A stretch of DNA of 64,000 nt, taken from positions 1 through 64,000 of the forward strand of contig NZ_AKKC02000004.1 in assembly GCF_000282095.2 (NCBI RefSeq), written 5' to 3'. The position numbers and the translations under genes were made by a program. The DNA comes from Rhizobium sp. CF080 (GTDB lineage Bacteria; Pseudomonadota; Alphaproteobacteria; Rhizobiales; Rhizobiaceae). The notes below the pieces were generated by a model. It searched no databases. It had not been told where the DNA came from and saw only the letters and a program-made list of their open reading frames with translations. Each line of letters opens with the position of its first letter. Position 1 is the stretch's first letter. Below are positions 19,201 to 29,600 of this stretch, one piece after another.

Positions 19201-22200
19201 GTTTAGTTATGTTGCCCTTTGCCGGCGGCGCCGCACTATCCGTACTGCCATCATAGTACAGGGCTTCATACTGCTCATAGACTGCCGTCGTCGGATCAAA
19301 TCCGCCTGACTGGATCCACTTCACACGCGGTAGAGATACGATGTAAGCAGTCGTATTGTAGGGGTAGGCGATGCCCGTCCAGGTCTCATCGCCGGTCAGG
19401 TCCTTGCGGCCGAAGTCGCGGATCTGGGAGATATTGCCATAGGCATCAAAGGCCCGCTCTTTGCGCAGGACCAGCGGGGTTCCAGTCTCGTTCAGCGTCG
19501 TATCGGTCCGGGTGTTCAAGGCCTTATACGGCTTGGTTGCGGTATTGACGGCATAGGTTTCGACCACGGTCTTGGAAGCGGTGTTGGCACCGTTGCGCAA
19601 GACCGTCTTCTCGGGCAGCCCGTAGCTTGCCAGATCCTGGCGATAGGTCGTCTCGACCACCGGACGCGCCGTCTCGCCATTGGCCAGCGGCTTGGTCATG
19701 GTGATCGTCTTGTAGCCCAGGAACTTGCGTGCCTTCGGGTCGTACAGCCCGCCCGCATAGGCATAGTCGGTCGAAGCCACCTGCCCGCGTCCGTCATCCA
19801 CCCGCAACTGCGTCACCGCGTGCAGAACCTGCGGCATGAACGTGTTCGTCCACCGCGTCGACGGCGTATAGTCGACGCTGACCGTGCCACCCGTCTCCAG
19901 CTTCACAGAACGCAAAAGGTTCGGGTTGCCGGAGCCGGCGTTCGAAACGTAGATGTTGCCGTTTCCACTCGCGAGATCCGGAAGACCATCCCCGTTATAG
20001 TCGCCAAAAGCCAAATTCTGGTCAAAATCCTTGTCATCGAGCAGCCATTGCGGCCCACTCGCGGTGAAGGTGAGGCGCCAGGGCTTGCGGGTGGGACGCG
20101 TCACATTCTGATTCAGGTTCTTCGGTCCGAGAATCTCCACACGGCCGTCATTGTCGACGTCCAGAAGCGCCGGAGACCCAAAGATCTCGCCGCCTGCGAC
20201 AGGAACGAACGACTTGCCGCTCCCGAGGAAAACGGCAATCGCGTAATTCACCCCCGAGCCCCCACGATATTGCAGGATGTCGGTGGTACCGTCGCCGTTG
20301 AGATCACCCAGGACGCAACGATACTCATAAGGGTCGTATTGATTACCGCATCGAACGCCAGTCGCCGTGGCAGCCCAGGCTCCGTTTGCAAACCGGTAAG
20401 CTGGCGCATCCCCTCCCCCCAGCAAAAAACCCTGACGCCCGTTGGCGAGAAAGTCAGCCCGTCCAACAGCATTATCTCCAAGCGAGAAAATGCTGTCCAG
20501 ACCATCGCCATCGTGGTCTAAAGGAGTCCCACCTCCCTGGATCACAGAGCAGATGGCCGCATAGGTGGCTGAGCACCCTTCGAGGGTTACACGGAGGTTG
20601 GCATCCGCTCGACCGGCACGGTATTCTTTATAGATGGCTCCCGTGCTGCCCCCATCAGAATCCCATGACGTCACGCGCCACTGGAACCTGAATCCCAGGT
20701 CCTTTGGTCTTTCGGCGGCAAACCGTCCCGCGGAAACTTCGATTTCCAAAGAGCTGTAGCCATTCACCACCCCTGGCCCCGCCGGGATAGGGACACCTAT
20801 GCCGGCCGCCGTGCCGTCATTGGCAAACCTGGAAAAAAACCAGGCGCGATGTTGACGAATGTACTCCTCATCACAACGGATGTCTTCCGGGCAGTGCGAG
20901 AGATCGGCAGCCCAGCCATAGAGTTCGTCCCTGCCATCGGAATTGAGATCTATGGTGCTCAGCTGAGCGGACGGAAAGCCCTCGTATTCTGTTACCTGTC
21001 CATTGGTCAGGCCAGGCTTGGCCGTGTAGGTGTAGGTCAGATTGTCATAGGCCATCTGGCGGATGGTCTTGACCGTCGGCCCGGTGACGACACCAGCCGA
21101 TGAGACGGTGGCATCGCGGCCGTAGCGGTCGACCTTGGTCAGCCTCGACGTGTTGGAGAACGGCGCCTGGTCGTAGGTCAACGCATAGGCCGTGCGCAGG
21201 GCAGTCCCCACCTTCACGCCGACCGTCTTGATCCGCTTCTTGGTATAGGAAAGACCAAGACCGTTGGCCATCACCAGAGAGTCCGGACGGTCCTCGTAAT
21301 GGAAGTTGACGCTCATCCCGCCATAACTGACCACCGACGGATAACATACCGGCAGGTCCGGGCAGGTATAGCCGTAGTTCACGACGTTGCCGTTGGTATC
21401 GGTCACCGACGACAGCAGGAAGCGGCCGTCGTGCTGCACGTTGTAGTCCGGCGTGCCCGATGCCGGCGTGCTGCCGGCCACCGCCATCACCGACTTGAAC
21501 AGTGACACCGTGCCGTCCCGGTCGGTCACCGTCCAGGTATTGGCCGCCGCATCGAAGATCACCCGCTTGAAGTTCTCGTTCTCGGTCACATGCGTGCCGC
21601 CCACCGAGCAGGAGGCCGCCACCATGCCGGTGGCGCACGCAACCAGTTCCTCACCGTTCAACAGGTAGACGTCCTTGGCATCGAAGGCCGGATAACCGTA
21701 GCCCGGTGTCGCCCGCTCGATCACGTCGAAACCGTCGAGCCCCCAACCATAACCGAGCCAGCCCTGGTAGAGCCCGCCCAGCCGCGTCTTGCGGGCCGAG
21801 TTGTAGTTCAGCGCAATCTTCGGCTCCAGGCCACGAAAGCCGGGAACGTCGAGTTCGATCTTCTGGCTGAAGAAGCCATTGCCGCCGATCTCCGGCAAAG
21901 ACGGTCTTGGCGGCGCATTGACCGCCGGAGCCTCCTGACCGGTTGCAGCGGCCGACGCCGCCATGGCCGACATCGCCTCGGGCTCCAGCGCACCATCGGC
22001 ATCCTTGCCCTTGGCATCCGCCGTGCCGGATTGCGTGTCTTCGCCCTCTTGCTTATCGGCCGGCTTGCCAAGCGCGGTTGCGCCAGCCTGGCCGGACCCG
22101 TCCTCGGCACCCGTGGCACGACCACCAGCGGCCCCGGCCCCCAAACCTTTCCCCTGCGGCTTTCCAAGCCCCAACGTCCGGTCCACCGCCCGATCGTTCG

Positions 22201-22501
22201 AGGACGCGCCGGTCCCTGATCCTGCCCCCGGTTCAAGCACCTCAGTCCCCGGGACACTGCCGGAACCAACCTGGCCTGCCGTTCCACCAAAGCCGGACTG
22301 CCCAGCCCCAGCCCGGCCGGCGGAGCCGCCACCGAGACCAGCGCCGCTGCCAAATCCAACCGGCCGCACACCCTGCTCCGCCGCCAGCGCGCCATGCCCC
22401 AGCAGCCCGTCGACAACCACCGCTCCCGTCACCCCACAAGAAAAAACGCAAAGCGATACCGTGGCGGCAAAAGCCGCAAAACCAACCCGACTGCTACGCA
22501 T
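16292..22501 (-). CDS. Giant SpvB-VCBS-YD repeat Rhs shell protein (copy B)
   Basis: 2069 residues. Signal peptide 1-41; Gly/Ala-rich low-complexity linker about 45-195; SpvB-like domain from about 203 ([42 protein letters not shown]); FG-GAP/VCBS-type repeats about 510-870 ([42 protein letters not shown]), likely a calcium-binding propeller; then YD repeats to the core end '[28 protein letters not shown]'. A Gly/Ser-rich insert near 1440-1600 interrupts the YD part. It ends [33 protein letters not shown]..., with no toxin domain: the toxin is in the next gene. The layout matches TcB fused to the TcC core. Start ATG with a GAGGGGG SD. The first 480 or so codons and leader match copy D at base level; the VCBS part does not. 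Confidence 0.93.
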   Translation of the reverse strand: MRSSRVGFAAFAATVSLCVFSCGVTGAVVVDGLLGHGALAAEQGVRPVGFGSGAGLGGGSAGRAGAGQSGFGGTAGQVGSGSVPGTEVLEPGAGSGTGASSNDRAVDRTLGLGKPQGKGLGAGAAGGRATGAEDGSGQAGATALGKPADKQEGEDTQSGTADAKGKDADGALEPEAMSAMAASAAATGQEAPAVNAPPRPSLPEIGGNGFFSQKIELDVPGFRGLEPKIALNYNSARKTRLGGLYQGWLGYGWGLDGFDVIERATPGYGYPAFDAKDVYLLNGEELVACATGMVAASCSVGGTHVTENENFKRVIFDAAANTWTVTDRDGTVSLFKSVMAVAGSTPASGTPDYNVQHDGRFLLSSVTDTNGNVVNYGYTCPDLPVCYPSVVSYGGMSVNFHYEDRPDSLVMANGLGLSYTKKRIKTVGVKVGTALRTAYALTYDQAPFSNTSRLTKVDRYGRDATVSSAGVVTGPTVKTIRQMAYDNLTYTYTAKPGLTNGQVTEYEGFPSAQLSTIDLNSDGRDELYGWAADLSHCPEDIRCDEEYIRQHRAWFFSRFANDGTAAGIGVPIPAGPGVVNGYSSLEIEVSAGRFAAERPKDLGFRFQWRVTSWDSDGGSTGAIYKEYRAGRADANLRVTLEGCSATYAAICSVIQGGGTPLDHDGDGLDSIFSLGDNAVGRADFLANGRQGFLLGGGDAPAYRFANGAWAATATGVRCGNQYDPYEYRCVLGDLNGDGTTDILQYRGGSGVNYAIAVFLGSGKSFVPVAGGEIFGSPALLDVDNDGRVEILGPKNLNQNVTRPTRKPWRLTFTASGPQWLLDDKDFDQNLAFGDYNGDGLPDLASGNGNIYVSNAGSGNPNLLRSVKLETGGTVSVDYTPSTRWTNTFMPQVLHAVTQLRVDDGRGQVASTDYAYAGGLYDPKARKFLGYKTITMTKPLANGETARPVVETTYRQDLASYGLPEKTVLRNGANTASKTVVETYAVNTATKPYKALNTRTDTTLNETGTPLVLRKERAFDAYGNISQIRDFGRKDLTGDETWTGIAYPYNTTAYIVSLPRVKWIQSGGFDPTTAVYEQYEALYYDGSTDSAAPPAKGNITKRRSFKTTTPTTTYYEELFTYDAYGNRLSQVDGAGSRTEWDYDATYHLYLVTERAPKYFATGGQPADTRFVSTFTNDVVCGKPATKVDWNGVTETFTYDPFCRPYDYTHSGSGKYVKTRYANEGNPAQQSVAVFEPWSSGTGDVYTQTYYDGLGRPWRVQSLGDTTLGPTRVTDTVYDPRGNAAKTSFAYFSNETAQWTVNSYDWQDRVVKTVNPDASQRTYLYLVQTTTFTGSSNLPVMEVRITDEEGNAGTGGNGTGGTGETGGNGTTPGVRDPASGYYINADDSWMYLAMARGFHRWQVGSGAFSYAFRWVASSGAAAGTITITAAQYNAAGTATGYTHTDGYTYFRDPTAANEVPYTDEVLLTGYHSGIARRSAPVSTGGGTGGEGGAGGDSGSGSGRQHRSFTDKDNNVILTSSGQLSGAWVNEYRSYDAVGRLKGARDNDGAVWTYTYDLLGNRLTASDPDLGTWTYTYDNANRLVSQTDGRGAVTTLSYDQMGRLLTKQVKAVGETTATVTATNTYDTADAGVGSAPFHNVGLLTKSVNAAATQSFSRSLSGSTTVLTTRTVIDGITHTTAETRGKSEQTLSIAYTPAAVPASIPVGTSAAPWTYNTANKLLTVPGYISAATYEADGQTKSIAYVNGVTTAFAYSPTRRWLTRVTTAKGTTVLMDNQYTRDKLGRIKTITGLTPADNWTYAYDDLDRLTSADNAGNNALDETYSYSASGNLLSRTRIAGTYTYPVGTAVRPHAATKIGTKTIGYDANGNMVSDGTRTLVWDRSNQLASVTQGGSAVTFSYGADGSRVMKNWAFGKTLYAGADIEIDRTTPGAEVYTYYPHPDIKVVATAAGVTSKYFLHRDHLSSVRLVTDAAGNVAEQTSYAAYGETTNPAMQTKKGYIGERFDVETGLMYLNARYYDPAFGRFIEKDDQADIGEDGERQVNTMLRRLPAAVAKPGSSASANGTTASLASDR

Positions 22502-22744
22502 GAGCCCCCTCGAAGCGAATCAATTCGTCATCAAAAACACGACGCATCCTAACGGCGCACAACCCACCCAGTGCAACCGTTTTGTGAACCCAACAACAAA
22601 ATATGAGAATATGATACAGGTATATTAGAAATGCCTCGAGGACCGCGAGCGAAAATTGTGGACAGAACCATTGCGCGAACTTTGGCTGTAGCGCCGAAGC
22701 GCCCCTTCTATAGGATCGCCCCGGTAAGTGGGCGGGTCAATTTT
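22502..22744. promoter_or_regulatory. Divergent promoter region between shell B and gspD
   Basis: The left part (22502 to about 22653) is the conserved shell leader also found at 420-571 and 40929-41057. The right part (22654-22744) is unique and must serve gspD on the plus strand. A TATAGG hexamer near 22710 could be a -10, but no good -35 lies at the usual distance. The back-to-back layout would let one region control both a shell and the secretin. Confidence 0.5.
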
Positions 22745-24895
22745 ATGAAGTATTCCAAGTCGTATTGCCTGCTGGCTATCGCGCTGCTTTCAGGCTGCAG
22801 TTCGACAGATTCCATCAACGATGTCTTTTCGGTAAAACTGAACGAGCTGGATGCGCGAGGGAAACCTCTTCCGGTTTCGCATGGCACGTCTCACAGCTTC
22901 GCGGCGTCGACATCGGAAGCAGGCGTCTTCAGCGGGGCGTCGCAAGTAGGCACCGGAAGCTTCCTCTCCTCACAGCCTGCAATATCGACTGGTAAAACGA
23001 CAAAAGGCGGGGAAGGCTATAGCCTCAATCTGGTCAATGCACCGATCGCCGCGGCGGCAAAAAGCGTGCTCGGCGATACGTTGGGGGCTACTTACGTCGT
23101 CGATTCGCGGGTAACGGGTACGGTGACGCTTCAAACCGCGACACCTGTTTCGCGCGATGCGCTTGTCGAGATCTTCGAATCCGCCTTGGCCGTCAACGGA
23201 GCAGTCATCACCAAGCAAAACGGCAACTATCAAATTGTCCCGGCCTCTGAAGCCTTCGCGTCCACTCCGGAGATTGCAACCGCTTCAAGTCCGATCACCG
23301 GTCCTGGGATAAAGGTGCAGGCGATCGAACTCAAATACGTAGCCGCAGCAGAAATGAAAGGTATTCTGGACCCCATCAGCAGGCAGGGTTCCATCCTTCG
23401 AATTGACGACCATCGCAACATCATCGTACTCGCTGGCACCAGCAACGACCTCGCCGCGATGCGGAATGCAATCAATATCTTTGATGTCGATTGGATGAAA
23501 GGAATGTCGGTCGCTCTTCACCCGTTGAAGGCGTCACAGTCCGCGGCAGTTGCGAAAGAACTAACCTCGATCTTCGCGGCCGAAGACGGGCCTGGCAACA
23601 AGATCATTCGATTCATCCCGAACGAACGCTTGAATGCAGTCCTCGTCATCACCTCACGGCCTGCTTATTTGTCTCGCGCGACCGCGTGGATCGCTAAGCT
23701 GGACAGGCTTGCCAGCACCAATGAAGAGCGACTGTTCGTCTACAATATTCAAAACAGACCAGCAAAAGAGCTTGCGCAGGTTCTGCAATCCGTTCTGAAG
23801 GAACGCCAATCCACAGGCACCGAGCAGATCCAGATCGATAATCCGATCGCCCCGGACCTCGAACCCGCGACAATCACCACGGCCTATAACGATCGGCAGT
23901 CAAGCCAAGCTGCATCGAGCGATCCGAACATTCAGTCTAACGGCCCATCTGCGGGGTCTCGCACACCCAAAACATCAGTTGTTGCTGACATCGAGAACAA
24001 CGCCCTTCTGATCTCGACGACGGCCCGGGAATACGAACGGGTCGAGAAACTTCTTCGTCAACTCGATGTCGTGCCCACGCAGGTCATGCTGGAGGCGGTC
24101 ATCGCCGAGGTGACACTGGGGGACGAGCTCAAGTTCGGCCTTCGCTGGTTTTTCGAAAGTGGCCATTCGGGCGTCGGCTTTTCCGATCTTGCGAGCGGCG
24201 GGACCGGTGCGAGCTTTCCGGCGCTTGCGTGGAGCTACGCCACCAAGGACATCCGCGTGACGTTGAATGCGCTCTCCAGCGTTACCGACGTCAATGTCGT
24301 TTCCGCCCCGACGCTGATGGCGCTCAACAACCAGAAAGCCGTCCTGCAAATCGGCGACCAGGTCCCCATCGTGACACGCCAATCCCGCAGTATCGATGAT
24401 GCCGGAGCGCCGGTGGTCAATTCGGTCGAGATGAAGGACACCGGTATCATCCTGACGGTCGTGCCGCGCATCAACACCTCCGGCAAGATCATGTTGGACA
24501 TTCAGCAGGAGGTGAGCGACGTGGTGAAGACCACCTCGTCCGGTATCGATTCCCCGACGATCCAACAGCGGAAGGTTTCAACACGCGTGGTGGTCAACGA
24601 CAACGAGAGCCTGGCACTCGGCGGGCTGATCCAGCAGAAGAACGATCTGATCCGCACGCAGGTCCCGATTCTCGGCGACATCCCTCTTCTGGGGAACGCA
24701 TTCAAGAGCAAGACGGATACCATCAAAAAAACAGAGCTGATCATCTTCATCAAGCCGCGGATCGTCAGAGACGTTAACGAGGCCAGAAACGTGACGGAAG
24801 AATTCAGGCAGCAGCTTGATTTCTCCTCGGACATTAAAAAACGCCGCGGCGGATCGAGCAAGCTCGAACAAGATATCAAGCGCCTGAATTATTGA
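22745..24895 (+). CDS. gspD: Type II secretion secretin GspD (lipoprotein)
   Basis: 716 residues from ATG 22745, chosen because it opens a lipoprotein signal (YCLLAIALLSGCSS, lipobox LSGC). N0 and N1-N3 domains follow (YSLNLVNAPIAAAAKSVLG; IEVxx-like KYVAAAEMKGIL; ALHPLKASQSAAVAKELTSIF), with a variable Gln/Ser-rich loop about residues 385-430. The C-terminal secretin domain has the MLEAVIAEVTLGDELKFGLRW strand, DVNVVSAPTLMALNN and VPILGDIPLLGNAFK. It forms the outer-membrane channel. It heads the plus-strand gspD-peptidase-gspG operon and overlaps the next gene by four bases (TTGA). Confidence 0.93.
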   Translation: MKYSKSYCLLAIALLSGCSSTDSINDVFSVKLNELDARGKPLPVSHGTSHSFAASTSEAGVFSGASQVGTGSFLSSQPAISTGKTTKGGEGYSLNLVNAPIAAAAKSVLGDTLGATYVVDSRVTGTVTLQTATPVSRDALVEIFESALAVNGAVITKQNGNYQIVPASEAFASTPEIATASSPITGPGIKVQAIELKYVAAAEMKGILDPISRQGSILRIDDHRNIIVLAGTSNDLAAMRNAINIFDVDWMKGMSVALHPLKASQSAAVAKELTSIFAAEDGPGNKIIRFIPNERLNAVLVITSRPAYLSRATAWIAKLDRLASTNEERLFVYNIQNRPAKELAQVLQSVLKERQSTGTEQIQIDNPIAPDLEPATITTAYNDRQSSQAASSDPNIQSNGPSAGSRTPKTSVVADIENNALLISTTAREYERVEKLLRQLDVVPTQVMLEAVIAEVTLGDELKFGLRWFFESGHSGVGFSDLASGGTGASFPALAWSYATKDIRVTLNALSSVTDVNVVSAPTLMALNNQKAVLQIGDQVPIVTRQSRSIDDAGAPVVNSVEMKDTGIILTVVPRINTSGKIMLDIQQEVSDVVKTTSSGIDSPTIQQRKVSTRVVVNDNESLALGGLIQQKNDLIRTQVPILGDIPLLGNAFKSKTDTIKKTELIIFIKPRIVRDVNEARNVTEEFRQQLDFSSDIKKRRGGSSKLEQDIKRLNY

Positions 24896-25380
24896 GCTTT
24901 TCTGTGATATTCACCCTGACAGTTGTCCTGGTCATCTGCTTTGGCGTCATCTGCTACGTCGATTTCCGCTGGTTTGTCATCCCGGACTCGATCAACATCG
25001 TGCTCCTGCTTGCCGGATTGACGTTTCGGCTTCAACAAGGGGTGGTCGAGACATTCGCGGCTTGCGTATTCGCGTTGCTCGTCGGGCTTCTGATGTGGAC
25101 CATACGCCAGGTACATCTCAAACTTACCGGGCGCGTAGGTTTGGGCTTGGGGGATGTGAAGCTGGCCGGCGCGGCCGCTGTCTGGTTCAGCCCGTGGATG
25201 TTCCCGATCTTTCTCTTCTTGGCGTCTTCATTGGCGCTCGTTTTCCTGTTGGTCTTCAGCCTCGCCAGGAAAGAGGTTCAAACTCAGAAGGTCCCATTTG
25301 GCCCCTTTCTGGCCGGGTCGCTTATTGTCACCTGGAATCTTGAACGTCTTTATGGATCCCTCATCGGACAAATTTCATGA
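24892..25380 (+). CDS. Short prepilin peptidase (GspO/A24 family, no methylase domain)
   Basis: 162 residues beginning at TTG within the gspD stop. Several membrane helices. The two catalytic aspartates of A24 peptidases are present in CYVDFRWFVIPD and GLGLGDVKL. It lacks the N-terminal cytoplasmic methyltransferase part with zinc cysteines, so it resembles the CpaA/TadV short form. It should cleave the GspG, H, I, J and K leaders. Overlaps gspG by ATGA. Confidence 0.87.
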   Translation: MSFSVIFTLTVVLVICFGVICYVDFRWFVIPDSINIVLLLAGLTFRLQQGVVETFAACVFALLVGLLMWTIRQVHLKLTGRVGLGLGDVKLAGAAAVWFSPWMFPIFLFLASSLALVFLLVFSLARKEVQTQKVPFGPFLAGSLIVTWNLERLYGSLIGQIS

Positions 25381-25829
25381 TCATATTCACGCCGACTCTA
25401 AAATTGGGCATCAAGCGCCGTGCTGCCGTCGAGGGCTTCACCCTCGTCGAGCTTCTGGTGGTTCTGGCGATCATCGGCTTGATTGCAGCGCTCGCCACTC
25501 CCCAAGTCCTACGCTATTTGGAGTCAGCCAAGGTTGACACCACCAAAGCCCAGATCAGAAATTTCGAGAGCGCACTGGAGCTCTACTATATCGACACTGG
25601 GCACTATCCGACCACGGAAGAAGGTCTTGCAGCCCTGGCTACCCGGCCAACCAATGCCGCAGCCTGGAACGGCCCCTACATCAAGAATGCAGGCGTCTTC
25701 GTTGATGCATGGAGTACCCCATATCAATACCGAAGCCCGGCGGACGAGAAATCGTTTCAGATTCTGTCATTTGGACGGGATCGCAAGATGGGCGGTAGCG
25801 GCCAGGACGCTGATCTCACTGGAAACTGA
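25377..25829 (+). CDS. gspG: Type II secretion major pseudopilin GspG
   Basis: 150 residues. Leader ends VEGFTLVELLVVLAIIGLIAA (G-F cleavage, Glu+5). The GspG signature follows: QIRNFESALELYYIDTGHYP, TTEEGLAAL, and the C-terminal calcium-site region DAWSTPYQYRSP and SFGRDRKMGGSGQDAD. The relic at 3374-3416 matches its last codons. Downstream on the other strand only the last codons of a gspJ remain before a transposase remnant. Confidence 0.93.
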   Translation: MIIFTPTLKLGIKRRAAVEGFTLVELLVVLAIIGLIAALATPQVLRYLESAKVDTTKAQIRNFESALELYYIDTGHYPTTEEGLAALATRPTNAAAWNGPYIKNAGVFVDAWSTPYQYRSPADEKSFQILSFGRDRKMGGSGQDADLTGN

Positions 25830-25931
25830 TTACCGGCCGACGTCGAGGAACGGTAAGCGGTGTTTCGCCGCGGCCTTGGTTTCTGGCTTCTCGGCGTAGG
25901 CCCACGGCAGCGACTCGTCGATCTGACTGTT
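25830..25931 (-). pseudogene. IS66-type transposase 3' remnant fused to a gspJ stub
   Basis: Read leftwards the frame gives NSQIDESLPWAYAEKP then ETKAAAKHR, a typical C-terminus of IS66-family TnpC. It then runs in frame into LDVGR-stop, the last codons of gspJ (IDIGR-stop in the intact gene). So an IS66-type fragment replaced the body of a second gspJ. The rest, 25932-26188, is decayed DNA without a recognisable gene. Confidence 0.6.
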
Positions 25932-26188
25932 GGGATGGTCACACTACACTGCCCTTTAAGGGGAAATGGCTGGATATCAGCCTGTGCGATCAGCGCGAGA
26001 TGGTCCTGCGCCGAGGCGGAGGCGTGTTCGAAATCAGGCACGCCGTAGCTCAACCGCCGCACCAAAGGCTACCGGTCCTTCTTCCCGCCGGGCCGTTGAG
26101 CTGTTCTAGCATCGGCCGTCCATCCAGCACTTTAGACGATCTATGCCTGATGGTCTCCGACCAGCAGTTTGGGTGTTCGGCAGTCGGC

Positions 26189-26599
26189 CTAACCTTCGTT
26201 TTTAGTTTCATTTCGCTTTCTATGAGCCAAAGTGAAGTTAAATCTAACGTGTTCTAACCATTGATATTTTATTTTATTCTCAAGACCTAAAGAAGCAATC
26301 TCTGCTCTGATTTCGCTTATGCTACCAGATCCGCTGAATACCATTGAATGTGCCCCTGTGATTAAGGCCCATGATGGAATTGCACCCCATAATGTTTTAT
26401 CTTTCCTTTGAGGTTCATCCCCATCCGGGCTGCAGATATGATCAACGAGCCAAAGTTCCCAGCCGAGTAGTTCCACGTTGTCTGCCTCACATGTTCTGAG
26501 AAATGCTTCGACATCGATGGGATTGATACCAAGTTCCCCATTTAGTGAGCGAAACGAGCGATCTAGTATATCTTTAGCTAGCGATGGCGGCCAAAACAT
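26189..26599 (-). CDS. Candidate immunity protein for the colicin-E5-like Rhs toxin
   Basis: 136 residues, no signal peptide, A+T-rich compared with the shell. ATG 48 bases after the toxin stop. The sequence (WELWLVDHICSPDGDEPQRKDKTLWGAIPSWAL...LGLENKIKYQWLEHVRFNF) does not resemble the small ImmE5 protein to my eye; family unknown. Its position directly after the toxin is the only functional evidence. Confidence 0.6.
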   Translation of the reverse strand: MFWPPSLAKDILDRSFRSLNGELGINPIDVEAFLRTCEADNVELLGWELWLVDHICSPDGDEPQRKDKTLWGAIPSWALITGAHSMVFSGSGSISEIRAEIASLGLENKIKYQWLEHVRFNFTLAHRKRNETKNEG

Positions 26600-26647
26600 T
26601 TAGATAATTCCTTATTGTTGACGCAGCAATCGTGGATCTCCCTGAGA

Positions 26648-29600
26648 CTAGAAGTCGAACCCATCTCCACCAACCTGAATTATGCCTTTAGTTGTGTCGT
26701 CTATGATGACCGAGCGGCCAGTCGTAGGATGCTCGTAACGAGTTGCGGGTCCGCCTGTTTTAAAGTTCGTTGCCGGATGCTGTTTACCTTTTTCAACAGC
26801 CTCTTCGATTTGCTTATAAGACCAGCCTCGCTGTTCCATCTGCCGCTCAAGCTTTTCAAGATTTTTAATAGTATCAGGTGGCCTTACTGATGGCGGTGCT
26901 TTCGGTCCAATTTTCGACCCAAGCCACTTACCGACTTGAATAGCCCCTTGAACCACAGCCTTCCTTAACCCTGCAACTTGCACATTATTCGCGGAATACC
27001 CTGATGCTGAATTGTTTAGAGCGTTTCCCAAGCCGTAGCCACTTCCATCGGTGGGTAGTGAATAGCCACCAATAGCCACTCCGGTCTCGCCACCATCGCC
27101 GTGTTCCCCCCAAGAGAAGTAGTCCTGTGTAGGATCGCTATGGCCGCTATCGAGCACTATCGGCTCGAGTGTCGTATCCGCTTGGGACCAAGCATGCCCG
27201 TTCGGGTCAGCTTTGTTGGCGGGATCGTTTCCGGCGTAGGCATACCTATTGGTCCCAACGCCGGGAATAGTAGGATCGAGCGTATCGGGTGACTTGAATA
27301 GGGCGTCGGCGGGATCAAGGTATCGGAAATTAAGGTAGAGCAGCCCGGTTTCAGGATCGAAGCGTTCGCCGACATAGCTCTTCTTCGTCTGCATGGCGGT
27401 GTTGGTCGGCTCGCCATAAGCGGCGTAGCTGGTCCGCTCGACCAGATTGCCGGATGCATCCGTAACCAGCCGGATGGAAGCGAGATGATCCCGATGCAGG
27501 AAGTATTTGGTCGTCGCGCCGGACGCTGTGGTGACGACCTTGATATCGGGATGCGGATAGCGGGTGTAGACCTCCGCACCGGGCGTCGTGCGGTCGATTT
27601 CGATCTCCGATCCGGCATAGAGCGTGGTGTTGAACGCTGAGGTTTTCTTGACCCGTGCACCATCCGCGCCATAGGCGAAGTTCACCGTCGCGCCGTTGCG
27701 GGTGACGGTGGCAAGCTGGTTGGAGCGATCCCAGCCCATGGTTCGAATGCCGTCATTGGTCGTATTGCCGTTGGCATCGTAAACGAGGGAGCGGCTGGCA
27801 ATTCCGGTCGGCGCATGCGGCCGCGCCGCCGAGCCTGCCGGATAGGTATAGGTACCCATGCGCGTGCGCGAGGTGATGTTGCCGTTCGGCGAGTAGGTGA
27901 AGGTCTCGTCGAGCGCGTTGTTGCCGAGATTGTCGGCGCTCGCCAGGCGATTGAAGCCATCGGTGGTGTAGGTATAGACCCAGCTGTCGGAGGGCGTCAG
28001 GCCGGTGATGGCGGTGATCTGGCCGATCGCATTGCGAGTGTACTGATTGTCCATCAGCACCGTCGTGCCCTTCTTCGTCACCACCCGCGTCAGCCAGCGC
28101 CGGGTCGGCGAATAGGAAAACTCCGTCGCCACCCCATTGGCATAGGTGATCGACTTCGTCTGGCCGTCCGCCTCGTAAAGTGTCGAGGTGATATAGTCAG
28201 GGATGGAAGTGAGACGGTCGGATGCATTATAATACCAATAAGGCGGCGTAGCGCCGATCAGCGTGTTTTCGGGACCGTACTGCACAGATTGCGTTTTCCA
28301 CTGACGCCCCATGCCTTCCGTCTTCCATGACGAAAGGCCGTCGATGATGGTGCCTGTGACTTGGTGTCCGCCCGATCCATTATAGTTCCGCAGGAACTCA
28401 AACTGAGCACTGCTATTCACGGCCGACGTAAGCATACCGACATTGTGCTGATATCCTTGCCTGTTTTGATCGTATGTGTTGGTTGCTACAGTGGTCGGAG
28501 ACGCCTCGCCCGGCATCTGGACCCTCTTGGTCAGGAGCCGTTCCATCTGGTCGTAGGCTAGCGTGGTGATGGCACCTCGCGCATCGGTCTGGCGGATCAA
28601 CCGGCTGGCATTGTCATAGGCATAGGTCCAGGTGCCGAGATCCGGATCGCTGGCCGAGAGCCGGTTACCCATCAGATCGTAGGTATAGGTCCAGCGAGCG
28701 CCCTCGGTATCCTGAACCCCAAGCAGCCGCCCGAGCACATCGTAAGTCGAGATATGATAGGCGGTAAAGATACCGTTCTTGTGGTTGAAGCGGCCGAGTT
28801 CATAACCATGGACATCCGTCACGGTGTTGTATTGCTGGCCGAGTTCATCGGTCAGCCAAGCATCGAAGGCCGCAATGTTACCCGTTCCCCACATGACGGC
28901 AGCAGATGTGGGTCGTGCCGCGTAGCTGTAATTCTTCTGGCTGCCATCCGGATTGACGGTCTTCACCACCCGATCCTGCCAGTCGTAGCTGTTGACCGTC
29001 CATTGCGCCGTCTCGTTGGCAAAGCGGGCAAACGCCGTCTGCCACACATTGCCGCGGGCGTCATAGCTCGTATCGGTGATGCGCCGCTGGCCGCTCGCCG
29101 TCTCGCCCGGCGTCTGCACCCGCCACGGCCGGCCGAGCCCGTCATAGAAGGTCCGGATGTGGACATCGCCCGTCCCAGTGCTGAGCGGTTCGTAGACCGT
29201 CACAGACTGAAGCGCCGGATTTCCTTCGTTGTCATAACGGGTGTTGACATATTTGCCGGTGCCCGAATGCGCATAGTTGAAAGGCCGGCAGAACGGGTCG
29301 TAGGTGAAGGTCTCGGTCACCCCGTTCCAGTCCACCTTGGTCGCCGGCTTGCCGCACACCACATCGTTGGTGAAGGTCGATACGAACCGCGTATCCGCCG
29401 GCTGGCCGCCGGTGGCAAAATACTTCGGTGCCCGCTCCGTCACCGGATAGAGGTGATAGGTCGCGTCATAGTCCCATTCCGTGCGGCTGCCCGCCCCGTC
29501 CACATGCGACACACGGTTGCCGTAAGCATCGTACGTGAACACTTCATTATGGGAGACCGAGGTCGGCTCGACGGCTTTATAAGACCGCAGGATCGTCAGA

